From Euryarchaeota archaeon UBA346 (GTDB taxonomy: Archaea; Thermoplasmatota; E2; DHVEG-1): a stretch of 59,121 nucleotides of DNA. A program made the translations under genes and the position numbers. The stretch covers positions 1,810-60,930 of the forward strand of contig DAJP01000050.1 of the NCBI GenBank assembly GCA_002496355.1, in the 5' to 3' direction. Of this stretch, positions 44,296 to 52,496 are shown piece by piece. Within the stretch, counting starts at the first letter, position 1; the number at the start of each line of letters is the position of its first letter. The notes beneath the pieces were generated by a model. It was not told the DNA's origin, searched no databases, and worked only from the letters and a program-made list of their open reading frames with translations.

Positions 44296-44940
44296 TCATT
44301 GAAGATGGACGATTATTTCAACGGCATCGCCATCATGCAACCCTAGCGTCTGACGTAAGTTATCCGGGGAGATACATTCTAGGATTGTCGCATAATGGCT
44401 CCGTTTCGGTAGCACGATCGCCCCTTTCCTTCCACTGATGGTCGCTTTAAAGCAGATCACACCACCGAATGTTCGATTCTCCGCCTGGAACTCCTCTATT
44501 TCGATGCCGCCATAGCTGCGCAGCAAACGTATCTTGTTTCGTTCAATGTATTCGATCTCCACATTCAAGGTTCCCGGGTAGGCGACAAATCCGAGTCGTT
44601 TCTCAAACTGATCCGCGTACCCTTTGTGCCCCGTGTAATATTTTCCCTCACCCATCCCGGACACCAGCTTGCCTTTGAAGACGACTTTGTTCGTCAAATC
44701 AAAGATCTGTTTATACGAAAGGTATTCGGCTTCCAATGCTTCTGACCCATGGCCTGTAATCTGAATCAACTGTTTTTTCACCCCAAGCTCCCGGGTGATC
44801 ATCTCCTGCGTGTCTAATTCAAGGAGGTACCGCGAAGCGGTCTGCTGGCTGGTCTGTAACTGATCTGCCAGCTCATGGGAGGATAACTCTATCTTGTTAT
44901 GGACTGCCCCAAGCAACGCAAGTTCCTTGAGAGTCTGCAT
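44296..44940 (-). CDS. ribK: CTP-dependent riboflavin kinase with N-terminal HTH
   Basis: 214 residues from the ATG at 44940; a TTG at 44943 or 44955 is possible. Longer in-frame starts would overlap the upstream HTH gene. The N-terminal winged helix (SSHELADQLQTSQQTASRYLLEL) precedes the riboflavin kinase domain: GKLVSGMGEGKYYTGHKGYADQF, YPGTLNVEI and GAIVLPKRSHY. It phosphorylates riboflavin to FMN using CTP. The HTH may let it regulate its own genes, as known for RbkR-type archaeal proteins. No Shine-Dalgarno sequence is seen. It lies in an operon with the HTH, PolX and LigA genes. Confidence 0.92.
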   Translation of the reverse strand: MQTLKELALLGAVHNKIELSSHELADQLQTSQQTASRYLLELDTQEMITRELGVKKQLIQITGHGSEALEAEYLSYKQIFDLTNKVVFKGKLVSGMGEGKYYTGHKGYADQFEKRLGFVAYPGTLNVEIEYIERNKIRLLRSYGGIEIEEFQAENRTFGGVICFKATISGRKGAIVLPKRSHYATILECISPDNLRQTLGLHDGDAVEIIVHLQ

Positions 44941-44980
44941 CAAATAGGGTTTCAACGGGTTTTTTTCTGTCCCCGGTCGT

Positions 44981-45208
44981 TTATTTTCCGATTGTTTCAA
45001 CAAGTTTTTTCCCTTCATCCGTAAAAACGTATGTGTTCCCTTTCTTCTCAACAATACCTCCGGTGATAAACTCATCGATGATGCGTTGAGCCACTCGGGG
45101 AATGATACGATTTTTTTTGGCAATGCGGGAAAGATTGGTTTCCCCTGCGACGAGCTCATCAAAGATTACTCGTCTGAACTTATTTGCAAGTATGAATCCT
45201 TCATCCAT
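44981..45208 (-). CDS. Small winged-helix DNA-binding protein
   Basis: 75 residues: FRRVIFDELVAGETNLSRIAKKNRIIPRVAQRIIDEFITGGIVEKKGNTYVFTDEGKKLVETIGK, a compact winged helix with a clear recognition helix and wing. It heads the repair/riboflavin operon. A TATA-like GTTTATG about 35 nt upstream lies in the divergent promoter shared with the NOG1 gene. Ligand unknown. Confidence 0.85.
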   Translation of the reverse strand: MDEGFILANKFRRVIFDELVAGETNLSRIAKKNRIIPRVAQRIIDEFITGGIVEKKGNTYVFTDEGKKLVETIGK

Positions 45209-45258
45209 TCGTATCCAACAGCTTAATTTAGAGGTATCACATAAACCTTTTCAAACTT

Positions 45259-46218
45259 ATGTTTAGAAACATCCCACCAATACTCAATGCAAAACAGCTC
45301 TTAGACCAGTCGATTCGTCGAACAAAAAAAATCCAGATTCATGATCGCGATAAACGTTATGAAATAAAAAAAATTGTGATCGCACGCACTGAAGCATTCA
45401 TTAACGATCTTCTCGTCCACCTAGAGTCTTATGTGAAAAACTTTCCATCGTTAGATAGATTGCCCTTGTTTTATCAGGAGATCATAGACATTAAGATTGA
45501 TACAAATAAACTGAAGAAATCATTAGGTGCGATTGACTGGGCTCGAAAAACAGTAGAAATGGTCTACCAGACACAGAGCAGTTCTTTGACCAAATCAGGC
45601 AATGTCGAGTTCCTGAAACAAAAACAAAAAGAAATCTATGGTCGTGTATCATCTATCGTTAAGCAAGTAGATAAAAATCTTGTTTTCCTCGCCAATGCAC
45701 AAAAAATCTTACGAGCATTTCCCGATATTGAGGATGTCCCAACAGTGGTGATCGCTGGGTATCCTAACGTGGGAAAATCTTCACTCATCAGACAACTCTC
45801 CGCTGCAAAACCCGAGGTTGCACAATACCCGTTTACGACAAAACAAATTTTCGTCGGCCATATGGAAAAAAAGATACGATATGAAAAAAAACGATATCAG
45901 ATTATTGACACCCCCGGTCTGCTGGACCGTCCTCTTTCAGAGCGGAATAATATCGAGCGACAGGCGATAGCCGCATTACGTCATCTTGCTGACCTTGTCG
46001 TTTTTATCTTCGACCCGTCGGAGACCAGTGGATATCAGATGACTGAGCAGCAGCTTATGCTTGTAAACATCCAGAAGCTGTTCAACGATATCCCCTTCCT
46101 CATCGTCGAAAACAAAGTCGACATAAAAGACACTGGTTCAGCCAATCGGAAGATATCCTGTATGACTGGAGCGGGAATTGAGGAACTGCGAAAAGAAATC
46201 TTCTCCCTTCTTAATTAA
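45259..46218 (+). CDS. NOG1-family GTP-binding protein
   Basis: 319 residues. An N-terminal helical NOG1 domain (about 1-150) precedes a GTPase domain with G1 AGYPNVGKSSLIRQL (about 172-186), switch I YPFTTKQIFVG, G3 DTPGLLDRPLSERN and G4 ENKVDIKD. The family acts in large-subunit ribosome biogenesis. The ATG has no Shine-Dalgarno sequence and an AT-rich TATA-like CTTAATTTA about 30 nt upstream, so it is likely leaderless. Divergent from the HTH gene. The C terminus is short, as in archaeal forms. Confidence 0.93.
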   Translation: MFRNIPPILNAKQLLDQSIRRTKKIQIHDRDKRYEIKKIVIARTEAFINDLLVHLESYVKNFPSLDRLPLFYQEIIDIKIDTNKLKKSLGAIDWARKTVEMVYQTQSSSLTKSGNVEFLKQKQKEIYGRVSSIVKQVDKNLVFLANAQKILRAFPDIEDVPTVVIAGYPNVGKSSLIRQLSAAKPEVAQYPFTTKQIFVGHMEKKIRYEKKRYQIIDTPGLLDRPLSERNNIERQAIAALRHLADLVVFIFDPSETSGYQMTEQQLMLVNIQKLFNDIPFLIVENKVDIKDTGSANRKISCMTGAGIEELRKEIFSLLN

Positions 46219-46229
46219 AAGGATTCTTT

Positions 46230-46280
46230 CGTAGGTGCATATCCTTGTACATGTTCATCTGCGAAAAATGCTCATAAAAA
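46230..46280 (-). repeat. Dispersed promoter-proximal element, copy C
   Basis: It aligns with copy A at 7188-7236 over CGTA, TGCATAT, CTTG, ACATG, ATCTGC and the distal CATAAAAA, with small gaps. It lies 11 nt after the NOG1-type gene, with no gene start next to it on the minus strand, so this copy may be an orphan or degenerate element. Confidence 0.4.
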
Positions 46281-46292
46281 GACCATGTGATA

Positions 46293-46345
46293 TCCTTTCC
46301 AACGACAATTAGGAAAGGAAGATCTTAGATTTTTTATACCCTCTT
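46293..46345 (+). terminator. Hairpin and pyrimidine tract downstream of the NOG1 gene
   Basis: Perfect inverted repeat TCCTTTCC / GGAAAGGA (46293-46300 and 46312-46319), 11-nt loop, followed by T6 and a pyrimidine-rich tract. It probably ends the NOG1 transcript. Confidence 0.5.
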
Positions 46346-46439
46346 TTCCCCCCTCTATTCTTCCTTCCTATTGTTAGTTTTTTAAAAAAATTTTCTCATG
46401 AACATCGAAAAGACAAATTTAAAAGAATTATTATGATGG

Positions 46440-46775
46440 TTATCGTCGGGTCTTCATGGTCTGGATGATTTCCTTACCAAAATCAGTGACTCCGTAGAGC
46501 CGAACGTTCTTCCCACCGGATCGCTCTTCGACCATATTCAAACCAATGAGACTTTCTTCCTCACGATACCGTGTTTCGATCCCGCGTAACGCCCCAATGA
46601 CATTTGAAGACGTCGCACCAATACTATACGCAATTTCAGAGGTATAACTGCAGTTCGGGCTGATCTCAACAAGGTATTCTGTCACTTTGCGTCGAATGTT
46701 GCTGCGTCGAAGTGCCCGTATCGCAACCGATCGTTTAATCTCGATAGAGCGGTCTATCGTTGTTTGTTCTAGCAT
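46440..46775 (-). CDS. Winged-helix transcriptional regulator
   Basis: 111 residues. The HTH core is RRKVTEYLVEISPNCSYTSEIAYSIGATSSNVIGALRG, followed by a wing (LIGLNMVEERSGGKNVRLYGVTDFG), a pattern typical of small archaeal wHTH regulators. TATA-like CTTTATTAAAAG is about 40 nt before the ATG. Dispersed-element copy D lies about 70-90 nt upstream and could be its operator. Target genes unknown. Confidence 0.85.
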   Translation of the reverse strand: MLEQTTIDRSIEIKRSVAIRALRRSNIRRKVTEYLVEISPNCSYTSEIAYSIGATSSNVIGALRGIETRYREEESLIGLNMVEERSGGKNVRLYGVTDFGKEIIQTMKTRR

Positions 46776-46840
46776 CCCATCGTACCCACTAAAAAAACGA
46801 ATAGGACCTCTTTTAATAAAGTATTCGCTACCGGATACCT

Positions 46841-46875
46841 CGCTACATATGCACTTGCACTACTGCTTGCATCAT
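46841..46875 (-). repeat. Dispersed promoter-proximal element, copy D
   Basis: On the minus strand it reads AAGCAG, two bases, then GTGCAAGTGCATATG. The 15-base core differs by one base from copy A (7195-7209), and AAGCAG is conserved with different spacing. It is upstream of the winged-helix gene. Confidence 0.45.
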
Positions 46876-47049
46876 CACCTCAGCATCCCGGTATTTATGC
46901 AGGTGCTCGGTAATGGAAAAAAATAACGACTGTTTCAGGTGGACTTTCTTCGGGAGAAAAACAAATGATTTTCTTCATTGGATAAAATCAAAAAAAACCT
47001 CTCGCAAATGAAATAATGTCGTATTTATAGGAGATGCACGATTATAATC
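46876..47049. other. Intergenic spacer without recognisable gene
   Basis: Part of the 448-bp gap between the wHTH gene and the arylsulfotransferase-like gene. It is AT-rich, with no ORF, tRNA or strong hairpin that I can support. The rest of the gap holds element copy D, a 34-codon ORF and the promoter of the downstream gene. Confidence 0.5.
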
Positions 47050-47154
47050 ATGAATAAGAAATCAAATCAAAAAAAATATGTCTGTTTCATCATAAGTACC
47101 ATATTAATAATAACAATCCTCTCAGAGATGGCCCAGAGCCGTAAGAGCTGTTGA
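47050..47154 (+). CDS. Putative 34-aa signal-peptide-like small ORF
   Basis: ATG to TGA, 34 residues: a lysine-rich start (MNKKSNQKKY), one hydrophobic helix (VCFIISTILIITILS), then a short polar tail ending SRKSC. It looks like a free signal sequence or a single-span micropeptide, or the 5' remnant of a degraded surface-protein gene, since the window has several such proteins. There is no strong Shine-Dalgarno sequence. Weak evidence that it is expressed. Confidence 0.3.
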   Translation: MNKKSNQKKYVCFIISTILIITILSEMAQSRKSC

Positions 47155-47223
47155 AACAAAAAATACCGGTGTCTCACAAACATTTAAATAAGTAAGGAGA
47201 ATTAATTTTGATATAGGGGAATC

Positions 47224-48798
47224 ATGTTGATCCGGAACGGATTCGCAATCGGTATTATCCTACTGTATATTATTTCCACGGTCACTCCGATAATCGCAGA
47301 AAAACAAGGTACTGGAGCATTTCCAAACGTCCCCGCTCTCAATACATACGAAAATAGCGCAACAGAACCAGGTCTCATTCTTTATACTCCTATGCTATCG
47401 ACAAATACCTATCTTGTAAACCGAGATGGGACCGTGCTTACTAATTGGCAGAGCAATTATTTCCCAGGATTGTCCGCGTATCTTCTCCCGAATGGAAACC
47501 TTCTCAGACCAAAGAGACTGAATTTCGAACCAGGCGCCAGCGGTGGGATACAAGAATTCTCCCCGGATGGTACCCTCATCTGGGATTACACGTACTATTC
47601 CTATGGAGAATACATGACACATCATGATGTCAAACCCTTACCAAACGGAAACGTACTAGCTTTATCCCATATTTCTCTGTCTTATTCAGAGCTTGTGACA
47701 TTCGGGCGGAACCCCAGTAACGTTCTTCCTGGAGGAATGAAACTAGAAAAAATACTAGAAATCAAACCAACTGGACCTACAAGCGGTGATATCGTCTGGG
47801 AGTGGTGTTCAGCAGATCATCTCATACAAGATTTTGATCCGACCAAATTAAACTACGGGGTAGTCGGAGACCATCCTGAGTTAATCGATATTAATTACTA
47901 TGACGGGTTAGACGAGGACCTCTTCCATTGTAACTCCATTGACTACAATCAGGAACTCGACAAAATCCTAATCAGTTGCAGGAACTTCAATGAACTATGG
48001 ATCATCAACCATTCCACGGGAGATCTCATCTATCGATGGGGAAACCCAGAAACATACCGTGCAGACGGGGAACAAGAGCTGTTCTGGCAGCATGATGCGA
48101 CCTGGATAAAACCTGATTATCCTGGTGCGGGTCATTTATTGGTCTTCAATAACGGGGTCGGTAGAGGGTTTTCGTCTGTCGATGAAATAGACACCTCGGT
48201 AGGAACTATCGTTTGGAGTTATACACATCAAAATTTCCTGTCAGCCATGTACTGTGGAGCAGCTCGACTCCAATCAGGAAACACTCTCATTTGTGATAGC
48301 GATTATGGCACTTTCTTTGAAGTAACCCCTGATGGAACAACCGTCTGGCAATACCAGGCCCAAGATTACAATGGAAAAGTCTTCAAAATTGATTACATAC
48401 TACCAAATGAAAATCAAGTCGATTGCATCGGTTCTCTATCATGGAATGATATTGAACCGAATTCTACCGTCACTGGTTCTTTCATCATACGCAATAAAGG
48501 ACAAACACCACTCGTATGGAATATCTCAGAATACCCTGAATGGGGAACCTGGGGGTTTAGTGCCTCCGGTGGTATCGTTGGAGAAGAAGTCAACATAACC
48601 GTTACCGTGGTCGTTCCAACCCAGGAGGACGCTGAATTTGAAGGTTTCATAAAAGTGATAAGCCACGACAACCAAGAGGATTATGATATCGTTCCAATTT
48701 ATTTACAAACACCACTGAAAATACAAAGTGAACCATCTACCGTGGTTATTAAATCACACATCCCTTACTTTATTTTGAGAAATAAGATCTGCCGATAA
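47224..48798 (+). CDS. Secreted arylsulfotransferase (ASST)-like beta-propeller protein
   Basis: 524 residues. Signal peptide (FAIGIILLYIISTVTPIIA), then a propeller-type domain to about residue 400 with ASST-like features: LVNRDGTVLTNW, TLIWDYTYYSYGEYMTHHDVKPLPNGNVL, DIVWEWCSADHL, FHCNSIDYNQ, WQHDATWI and GNTLICDSDYGTFFEVTPDG. His residues at the conserved HHDV and HDA positions are present. The C-terminal 120 residues form an Ig-like or CARDB-type module (FIIRNKGQTPLVWNIS). Whether it transfers sulfate is not certain, because distant family members act otherwise. AGGGGAATC is the Shine-Dalgarno region, and TATA-like TTTAAATAAG is about 35 nt upstream. Confidence 0.85.
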   Translation: MLIRNGFAIGIILLYIISTVTPIIAEKQGTGAFPNVPALNTYENSATEPGLILYTPMLSTNTYLVNRDGTVLTNWQSNYFPGLSAYLLPNGNLLRPKRLNFEPGASGGIQEFSPDGTLIWDYTYYSYGEYMTHHDVKPLPNGNVLALSHISLSYSELVTFGRNPSNVLPGGMKLEKILEIKPTGPTSGDIVWEWCSADHLIQDFDPTKLNYGVVGDHPELIDINYYDGLDEDLFHCNSIDYNQELDKILISCRNFNELWIINHSTGDLIYRWGNPETYRADGEQELFWQHDATWIKPDYPGAGHLLVFNNGVGRGFSSVDEIDTSVGTIVWSYTHQNFLSAMYCGAARLQSGNTLICDSDYGTFFEVTPDGTTVWQYQAQDYNGKVFKIDYILPNENQVDCIGSLSWNDIEPNSTVTGSFIIRNKGQTPLVWNISEYPEWGTWGFSASGGIVGEEVNITVTVVVPTQEDAEFEGFIKVISHDNQEDYDIVPIYLQTPLKIQSEPSTVVIKSHIPYFILRNKICR

Positions 48799-48827
48799 CT
48801 ATTCAAACCAGCCATACTGATGGTGAG

Positions 48828-48900
48828 TGCGGGCGCCGGGATTTGAACCCGAGTTTTAAGCTTGGCAAGCTTAAGTGATACCAGACTACACTACACCCGC
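48828..48900 (-). tRNA. tRNA-Gly (GCC)
   Basis: 73 nt cloverleaf: acceptor GCGGGTG/CGCCCGC with one G-U pair, D arm GTG...CAC, anticodon stem TAAGC/GCTTA with loop TTGCCAA (anticodon GCC), 4-nt variable loop, T arm with TTCAAAT loop, discriminator A. CCA is not encoded and no intron is seen. TATA-like CTTTTTAAG about 40 nt upstream on the minus strand. Confidence 0.95.
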
Positions 48901-49041
48901 GTATCCTGATAGTCGAGACACAGAAGCAATCATCCCTTAAAAAGTATTACGCTGGATTACCCATCATTACAATCCCCATTTTTTCCAGCATAATCTATAA
49001 ATATTGGAGAAACTATATAATTACTGTTGGTGAATGGAATA

Positions 49042-50082
49042 ATGGCACCTAGGAAACGAATGATCAGTGTTCTTTCGGTTGTTCTCTTCTGTACGATTTT
49101 ATCATCCCTATCCGCAAACGGGTCTCTTTTGACACTTCACCATCAGACGTCATCCATTGATGACATCACCTTACATGATGACGCGTTCCATGGCCGAGGC
49201 AATCTTCCATTCATTGAATGGTGGTATTTTGATGCAAAACTTGACAACGGTTACTCACTTGTTCTTGGTGTACAAGTCCTCAATATCTTTGCAAGGGGGA
49301 TTGTCACCACCAGACTCACCCTGTATGATAAAGAATCAGTCTTACTCAAAAACTATGAGAAATATTTTCTCAGGGATTTATCTGCTTCCTCTGACATCCC
49401 CTCGGTGTACATCGAAGGTAACCAAGTCATTCTTGGTTCTTATGATGCTGTAAATGATCGCTTTGTCTATAACGTAAACATACAGAACCCAGAAAGTTCC
49501 GTTTCTTTACAATTTGTTGGATGTACAAAAGGCTGGAAACGACAGCAGCAAACAGGCGACTGGTGGGCGGTAATCCTCCCCCGAGCAAACGTGACCGGGA
49601 CTATCACCATTAATAACACAACCATGAATGTAAATGGAACCGGGTATCATGATCACAACTGGGGGATCGGTGCAAGGGTCGCCATGCATTTCGGATGGTT
49701 CTGGGGAACCTGCAGCTCAACGAACTACACGGTCACCTGGGCTGAGATACAAACAACACGGTTGACACAGATTCCAATAATGGTCCTGAACACAAAAAAT
49801 GGTGGTTATCTTGAAATACCCTCAGACACCATATGGTTCTCAACAGAAAATATCTCCTTTGATCATTTCAGACGCGTCCCCTGGTTCTTCAGCATAGAGA
49901 CGGTCACCGAGCATGTTTTCCTGATCATCGATATGGAGGTCATCAGCGTCGATCATACCGATATGTTCGGATTCATCAAATACTGGCGGTACCATGTCCG
50001 ATGCTCAGGGACAATCGTCGTCGATGGTCATATGGAGACCGTGGATGGGATCTCCATCATGGAGTATCTGAGGTTCCGATAG
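49042..50082 (+). CDS. Exported CrtC/AttH-like lipocalin-type protein
   Basis: 346 residues from the ATG at 49042 (a TTG at 49027 also fits). Signal peptide (MISVLSVVLFCTILSSLSANG). Family signatures of the CrtC (hydroxyneurosporene synthase)/AttH group: IEWWYFDAKL near the N terminus and GYHDHNWG followed by FGWFWGT in the middle. In photosynthetic bacteria CrtC is a carotenoid 1,2-hydratase; AttH is a secreted relative of unclear function. The export signal makes a classical cytoplasmic role doubtful. It is notable alongside CruF elsewhere in the window. TATA-like CTATAAATATT about 45 nt upstream. The 3' end overlaps the convergent tiaS gene by 26 nt. Confidence 0.85.
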   Translation: MAPRKRMISVLSVVLFCTILSSLSANGSLLTLHHQTSSIDDITLHDDAFHGRGNLPFIEWWYFDAKLDNGYSLVLGVQVLNIFARGIVTTRLTLYDKESVLLKNYEKYFLRDLSASSDIPSVYIEGNQVILGSYDAVNDRFVYNVNIQNPESSVSLQFVGCTKGWKRQQQTGDWWAVILPRANVTGTITINNTTMNVNGTGYHDHNWGIGARVAMHFGWFWGTCSSTNYTVTWAEIQTTRLTQIPIMVLNTKNGGYLEIPSDTIWFSTENISFDHFRRVPWFFSIETVTEHVFLIIDMEVISVDHTDMFGFIKYWRYHVRCSGTIVVDGHMETVDGISIMEYLRFR

Positions 50083-51409
50083 CAGCGACTGCGGATTGTT
50101 TCATCATCCGTTTCAGAGGTTTACTGAGATGTCGACGGGCGCAGATAGGGACTTCATAGAAACCCGGTGTGATCGAACGTTTTTTTTCCTGCAGGACTGG
50201 CTCTGAACTACTCGTCCCACAATTTCTACATTTGTAGCCTTGATTGGTCCCTTTTGATTTCATATGTTTGCCGCAAGTCGGACACACTGGATTTTCTACC
50301 TTTATGGTCAATGGCACGAGTTGTTTGACATTGATTTTTTCAAGATTGATAGTGAGCGGATGCTCACGGACGCCTCCATAGGCTTCTACAATGTCTCCCT
50401 CGGAAAGCTTTCGAATACTCTTTCGGAATCCTTTTGTTGGTTCATATGCAGCACAATCGATTATCCCGGTTCTATCCTGGATCCTGAAGAGGACATGACC
50501 GCCTTGAATCGTGAACGGAGGTTCAACAACGGTTCCCTGGACGATGACGGATTCATATGGTTTAATCTGATCGATGGATTTTCTCTGCAGATGATCATCG
50601 GTCCCTTGATTCGTCACAAACACCAGCCAACTCTCAATCGGCTCAGATTTCACCTGTTCTGATGCCATCACCAGCTCGTCTGGACTATCCCCTCGTATCC
50701 CATAGAGGATCGGGCAGGGTGACGCTGGGACGATACGATTATGATGATTCTCAATATCATAGTTATCAAACGTGTTTGGGTATTTCGCATCCATGTGTTG
50801 GACAGAACGTGCATCAACATGTCGCTTCGTACCCCATCGTTGTCGCGGCCGATACGTGATCAACTCATAGGTCCAATCCCCGGGTTCCCAGCAGATCGCC
50901 GCGGTCGCCCCAATCAAGCCGCGCTTGTTTTTGTATCCTTCATAGACCGCGCGATGTTTGTGTAGAAGGTTGATGACCTCATCAAGATTTACGACCGTTG
51001 TCACCACTTTCCAATAAAAATCAAGTGGTGGCTTTTCTTGAAGAAGAACATACCCTGGATTTGTGTTCTCATCATCAACCCGGGCTTGTGTTTCAACGGT
51101 CTCCTTCACAATCCTAGCAAGATTCTCCTGCTGACTTTCTGAAAGCTCCAATGACCGATCAGGGGAACAGGATATCTCTTGACCATCAATCATTCCGATT
51201 TTCTGTCTTTTGTTCCCACGGGTTTTCCCAACCTGAAGACACAATGCTCCATTCCCCCGGGTCTTCCAAGGGACATTGGGGTTCAAACGAACAAGCCGTG
51301 GATAACCGATGATCGCATAGTCATCCATGATCTTCTCAATGATAGTCCGTGCTACATACGTGGTGCACCCACCATTCACTGAGTCTGTGTCGTCAATACC
51401 TATCCAGAT
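50057..51409 (-). CDS. tiaS: tRNA(Ile2) agmatidine synthetase TiaS (AUC/AUA start proposed)
   Basis: About 450 residues. TiaS attaches agmatine to C34 of tRNA-Ile(CAU) so it reads AUA. The first standard start (GTG, 51379) would remove the conserved N-terminal motif, but the open frame encodes WIGIDDTDSVNGGCTTYVA upstream, and there is no ATG, GTG or TTG before the in-frame TGA. ATC at 51409 is 6 nt after GGTGA and gives a MWIGIDDTDS-like start; ATA at 51403 or 51415 is the alternative. The C-terminal OB region and a zinc ribbon (CPTCGKHMKSKGTNQGYKCRNCG) are intact. Divergent from the XRE-type regulator, with TATA-like CTTAAAG upstream. Confidence 0.92.
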   Translation of the reverse strand: MWIGIDDTDSVNGGCTTYVARTIIEKIMDDYAIIGYPRLVRLNPNVPWKTRGNGALCLQVGKTRGNKRQKIGMIDGQEISCSPDRSLELSESQQENLARIVKETVETQARVDDENTNPGYVLLQEKPPLDFYWKVVTTVVNLDEVINLLHKHRAVYEGYKNKRGLIGATAAICWEPGDWTYELITYRPRQRWGTKRHVDARSVQHMDAKYPNTFDNYDIENHHNRIVPASPCPILYGIRGDSPDELVMASEQVKSEPIESWLVFVTNQGTDDHLQRKSIDQIKPYESVIVQGTVVEPPFTIQGGHVLFRIQDRTGIIDCAAYEPTKGFRKSIRKLSEGDIVEAYGGVREHPLTINLEKINVKQLVPLTIKVENPVCPTCGKHMKSKGTNQGYKCRNCGTSSSEPVLQEKKRSITPGFYEVPICARRHLSKPLKRMMKQSAVAAIGTSDTP

Positions 51410-51462
51410 GAATATTCACCAAAAACGTTATTAGAGAGGTCGTACTTTAAGCTTCATTACCT

Positions 51463-52422
51463 ATGGATAGAACCGACTTACTCACAAACATCAGAGAGTT
51501 TTTAGGGGACGCGGGTTTTTCCGTCTCTGACCCATGTACGTTACGTCTCCCAGGTTTCGACCTCGTGGCTCGACGAGGGGAAACCCTGCTCATTCTTAAA
51601 GTACTGTCAAACATCGATGGTCTCTCAGAGGATGTTGCCCAAGAACTCCGAGCGGTAGCGTATCTGCTCAAAGCAACTCCCTTGCTCATCGGTGAAAAGA
51701 ACGGGGTAAACAACCTTGAGGATGATGTGGTGTATTTCCGGTTTGGCATCCAGACAGTCACGACAGCTACATTGCAGAACCATCTACTTGAGGAAATCCC
51801 GGTACGTGCCTATGCAGCCCCCGGTGGGTTATACGTCAACCTTGACCAGGAAAAAATACGACGATTACGCCAGGAGAAAAACATCTCGCTGGGTAACTTT
51901 GCGCGTCATGTTCGCGTCTCAAGACGCACCGTCCGGATGTATGAGGATGGTATGAGCGCACGCATCGACATCGCGGACCGCATCGAAGAGATGTTTGAAC
52001 AGGCCGTGACAACACCAATTGACCTGCTCAAGCCGTTGCTCATGGAAACCAAACAATTACCGTTCTACAAAAAAAACCAGGGGGACGCCAAAGAACTCCA
52101 ATCCGAGATATTCACCCTGCTTCAGAACATCGGCTATCGCGTCATCCCCATGGATCGCTGCCCCTTTGAAGCTCTGAGCAAAGAAAAGGAAAAAATCCTT
52201 CTTACCTGTGTACAACAATACAATAAGAAACTCGCAGAAAAAGCCCATTTCATCAGCAGTATCGCAAAGATCACTGAGAAACATGCCGTGGTCTTTACTG
52301 ATAAGGATATCGAGAAAAAGAACCTTGAAGGAACCCCGATTATCGGGAAAAAAGAACTACGGAAAATCCGTGATCCTGAGGATGTCTTTACATTAATTCT
52401 CGAGAGAATCACCTCTGATTGA
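51463..52422 (+). CDS. Archaeal XRE-type HTH regulator with N-terminal nuclease-like domain
   Basis: 319 residues. The N-terminal 110 residues have a RecB/restriction-like alpha/beta fold (LIRLPGFDLVARRGETLLILKVL style; DLVARRGETLLILK is a PD-(D/E)xK-like stretch). An HTH follows at about 127-175 (IRRLRQEKNISLGNFARHVRVSRRTVRMYEDG). The C-terminal third is a second alpha/beta domain. The architecture matches the MJ1164-like archaeal HTH family, whose role is unknown. The ATG is only 53 bp from the proposed tiaS start on the other strand, so they share a compact divergent promoter. Confidence 0.88.
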   Translation: MDRTDLLTNIREFLGDAGFSVSDPCTLRLPGFDLVARRGETLLILKVLSNIDGLSEDVAQELRAVAYLLKATPLLIGEKNGVNNLEDDVVYFRFGIQTVTTATLQNHLLEEIPVRAYAAPGGLYVNLDQEKIRRLRQEKNISLGNFARHVRVSRRTVRMYEDGMSARIDIADRIEEMFEQAVTTPIDLLKPLLMETKQLPFYKKNQGDAKELQSEIFTLLQNIGYRVIPMDRCPFEALSKEKEKILLTCVQQYNKKLAEKAHFISSIAKITEKHAVVFTDKDIEKKNLEGTPIIGKKELRKIRDPEDVFTLILERITSD

Positions 52423-52443
52423 CTATTATTACTATGACACAAA

Positions 52444-52496
52444 CTTTTATAAATAAGATTCTTATTCCCGAGAACTACGTTACCCTCTGGAGTAAC
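52444..52496 (+). promoter_or_regulatory. Promoter and leader structure of the L1-L10-L12 operon
   Basis: TATA box CTTTTATAAATAAG begins at 52443, followed by the inverted repeat AATAAG-ATT-CTTATT (52452-52466). GTTAC/GTAAC arms at 52479-52483 and 52492-52496 form a hairpin near the predicted 5' end of a roughly 45-nt leader. L1 represses its own mRNA in methanococci, so this leader hairpin could serve such control (inference). Confidence 0.5.

Noticed and set aside
44941..45018. FMN riboswitch or longer RibK start
   Set aside because: No riboswitch-like structure is seen, and longer starts would run into the upstream HTH gene; the conserved HTH begins near 44940.
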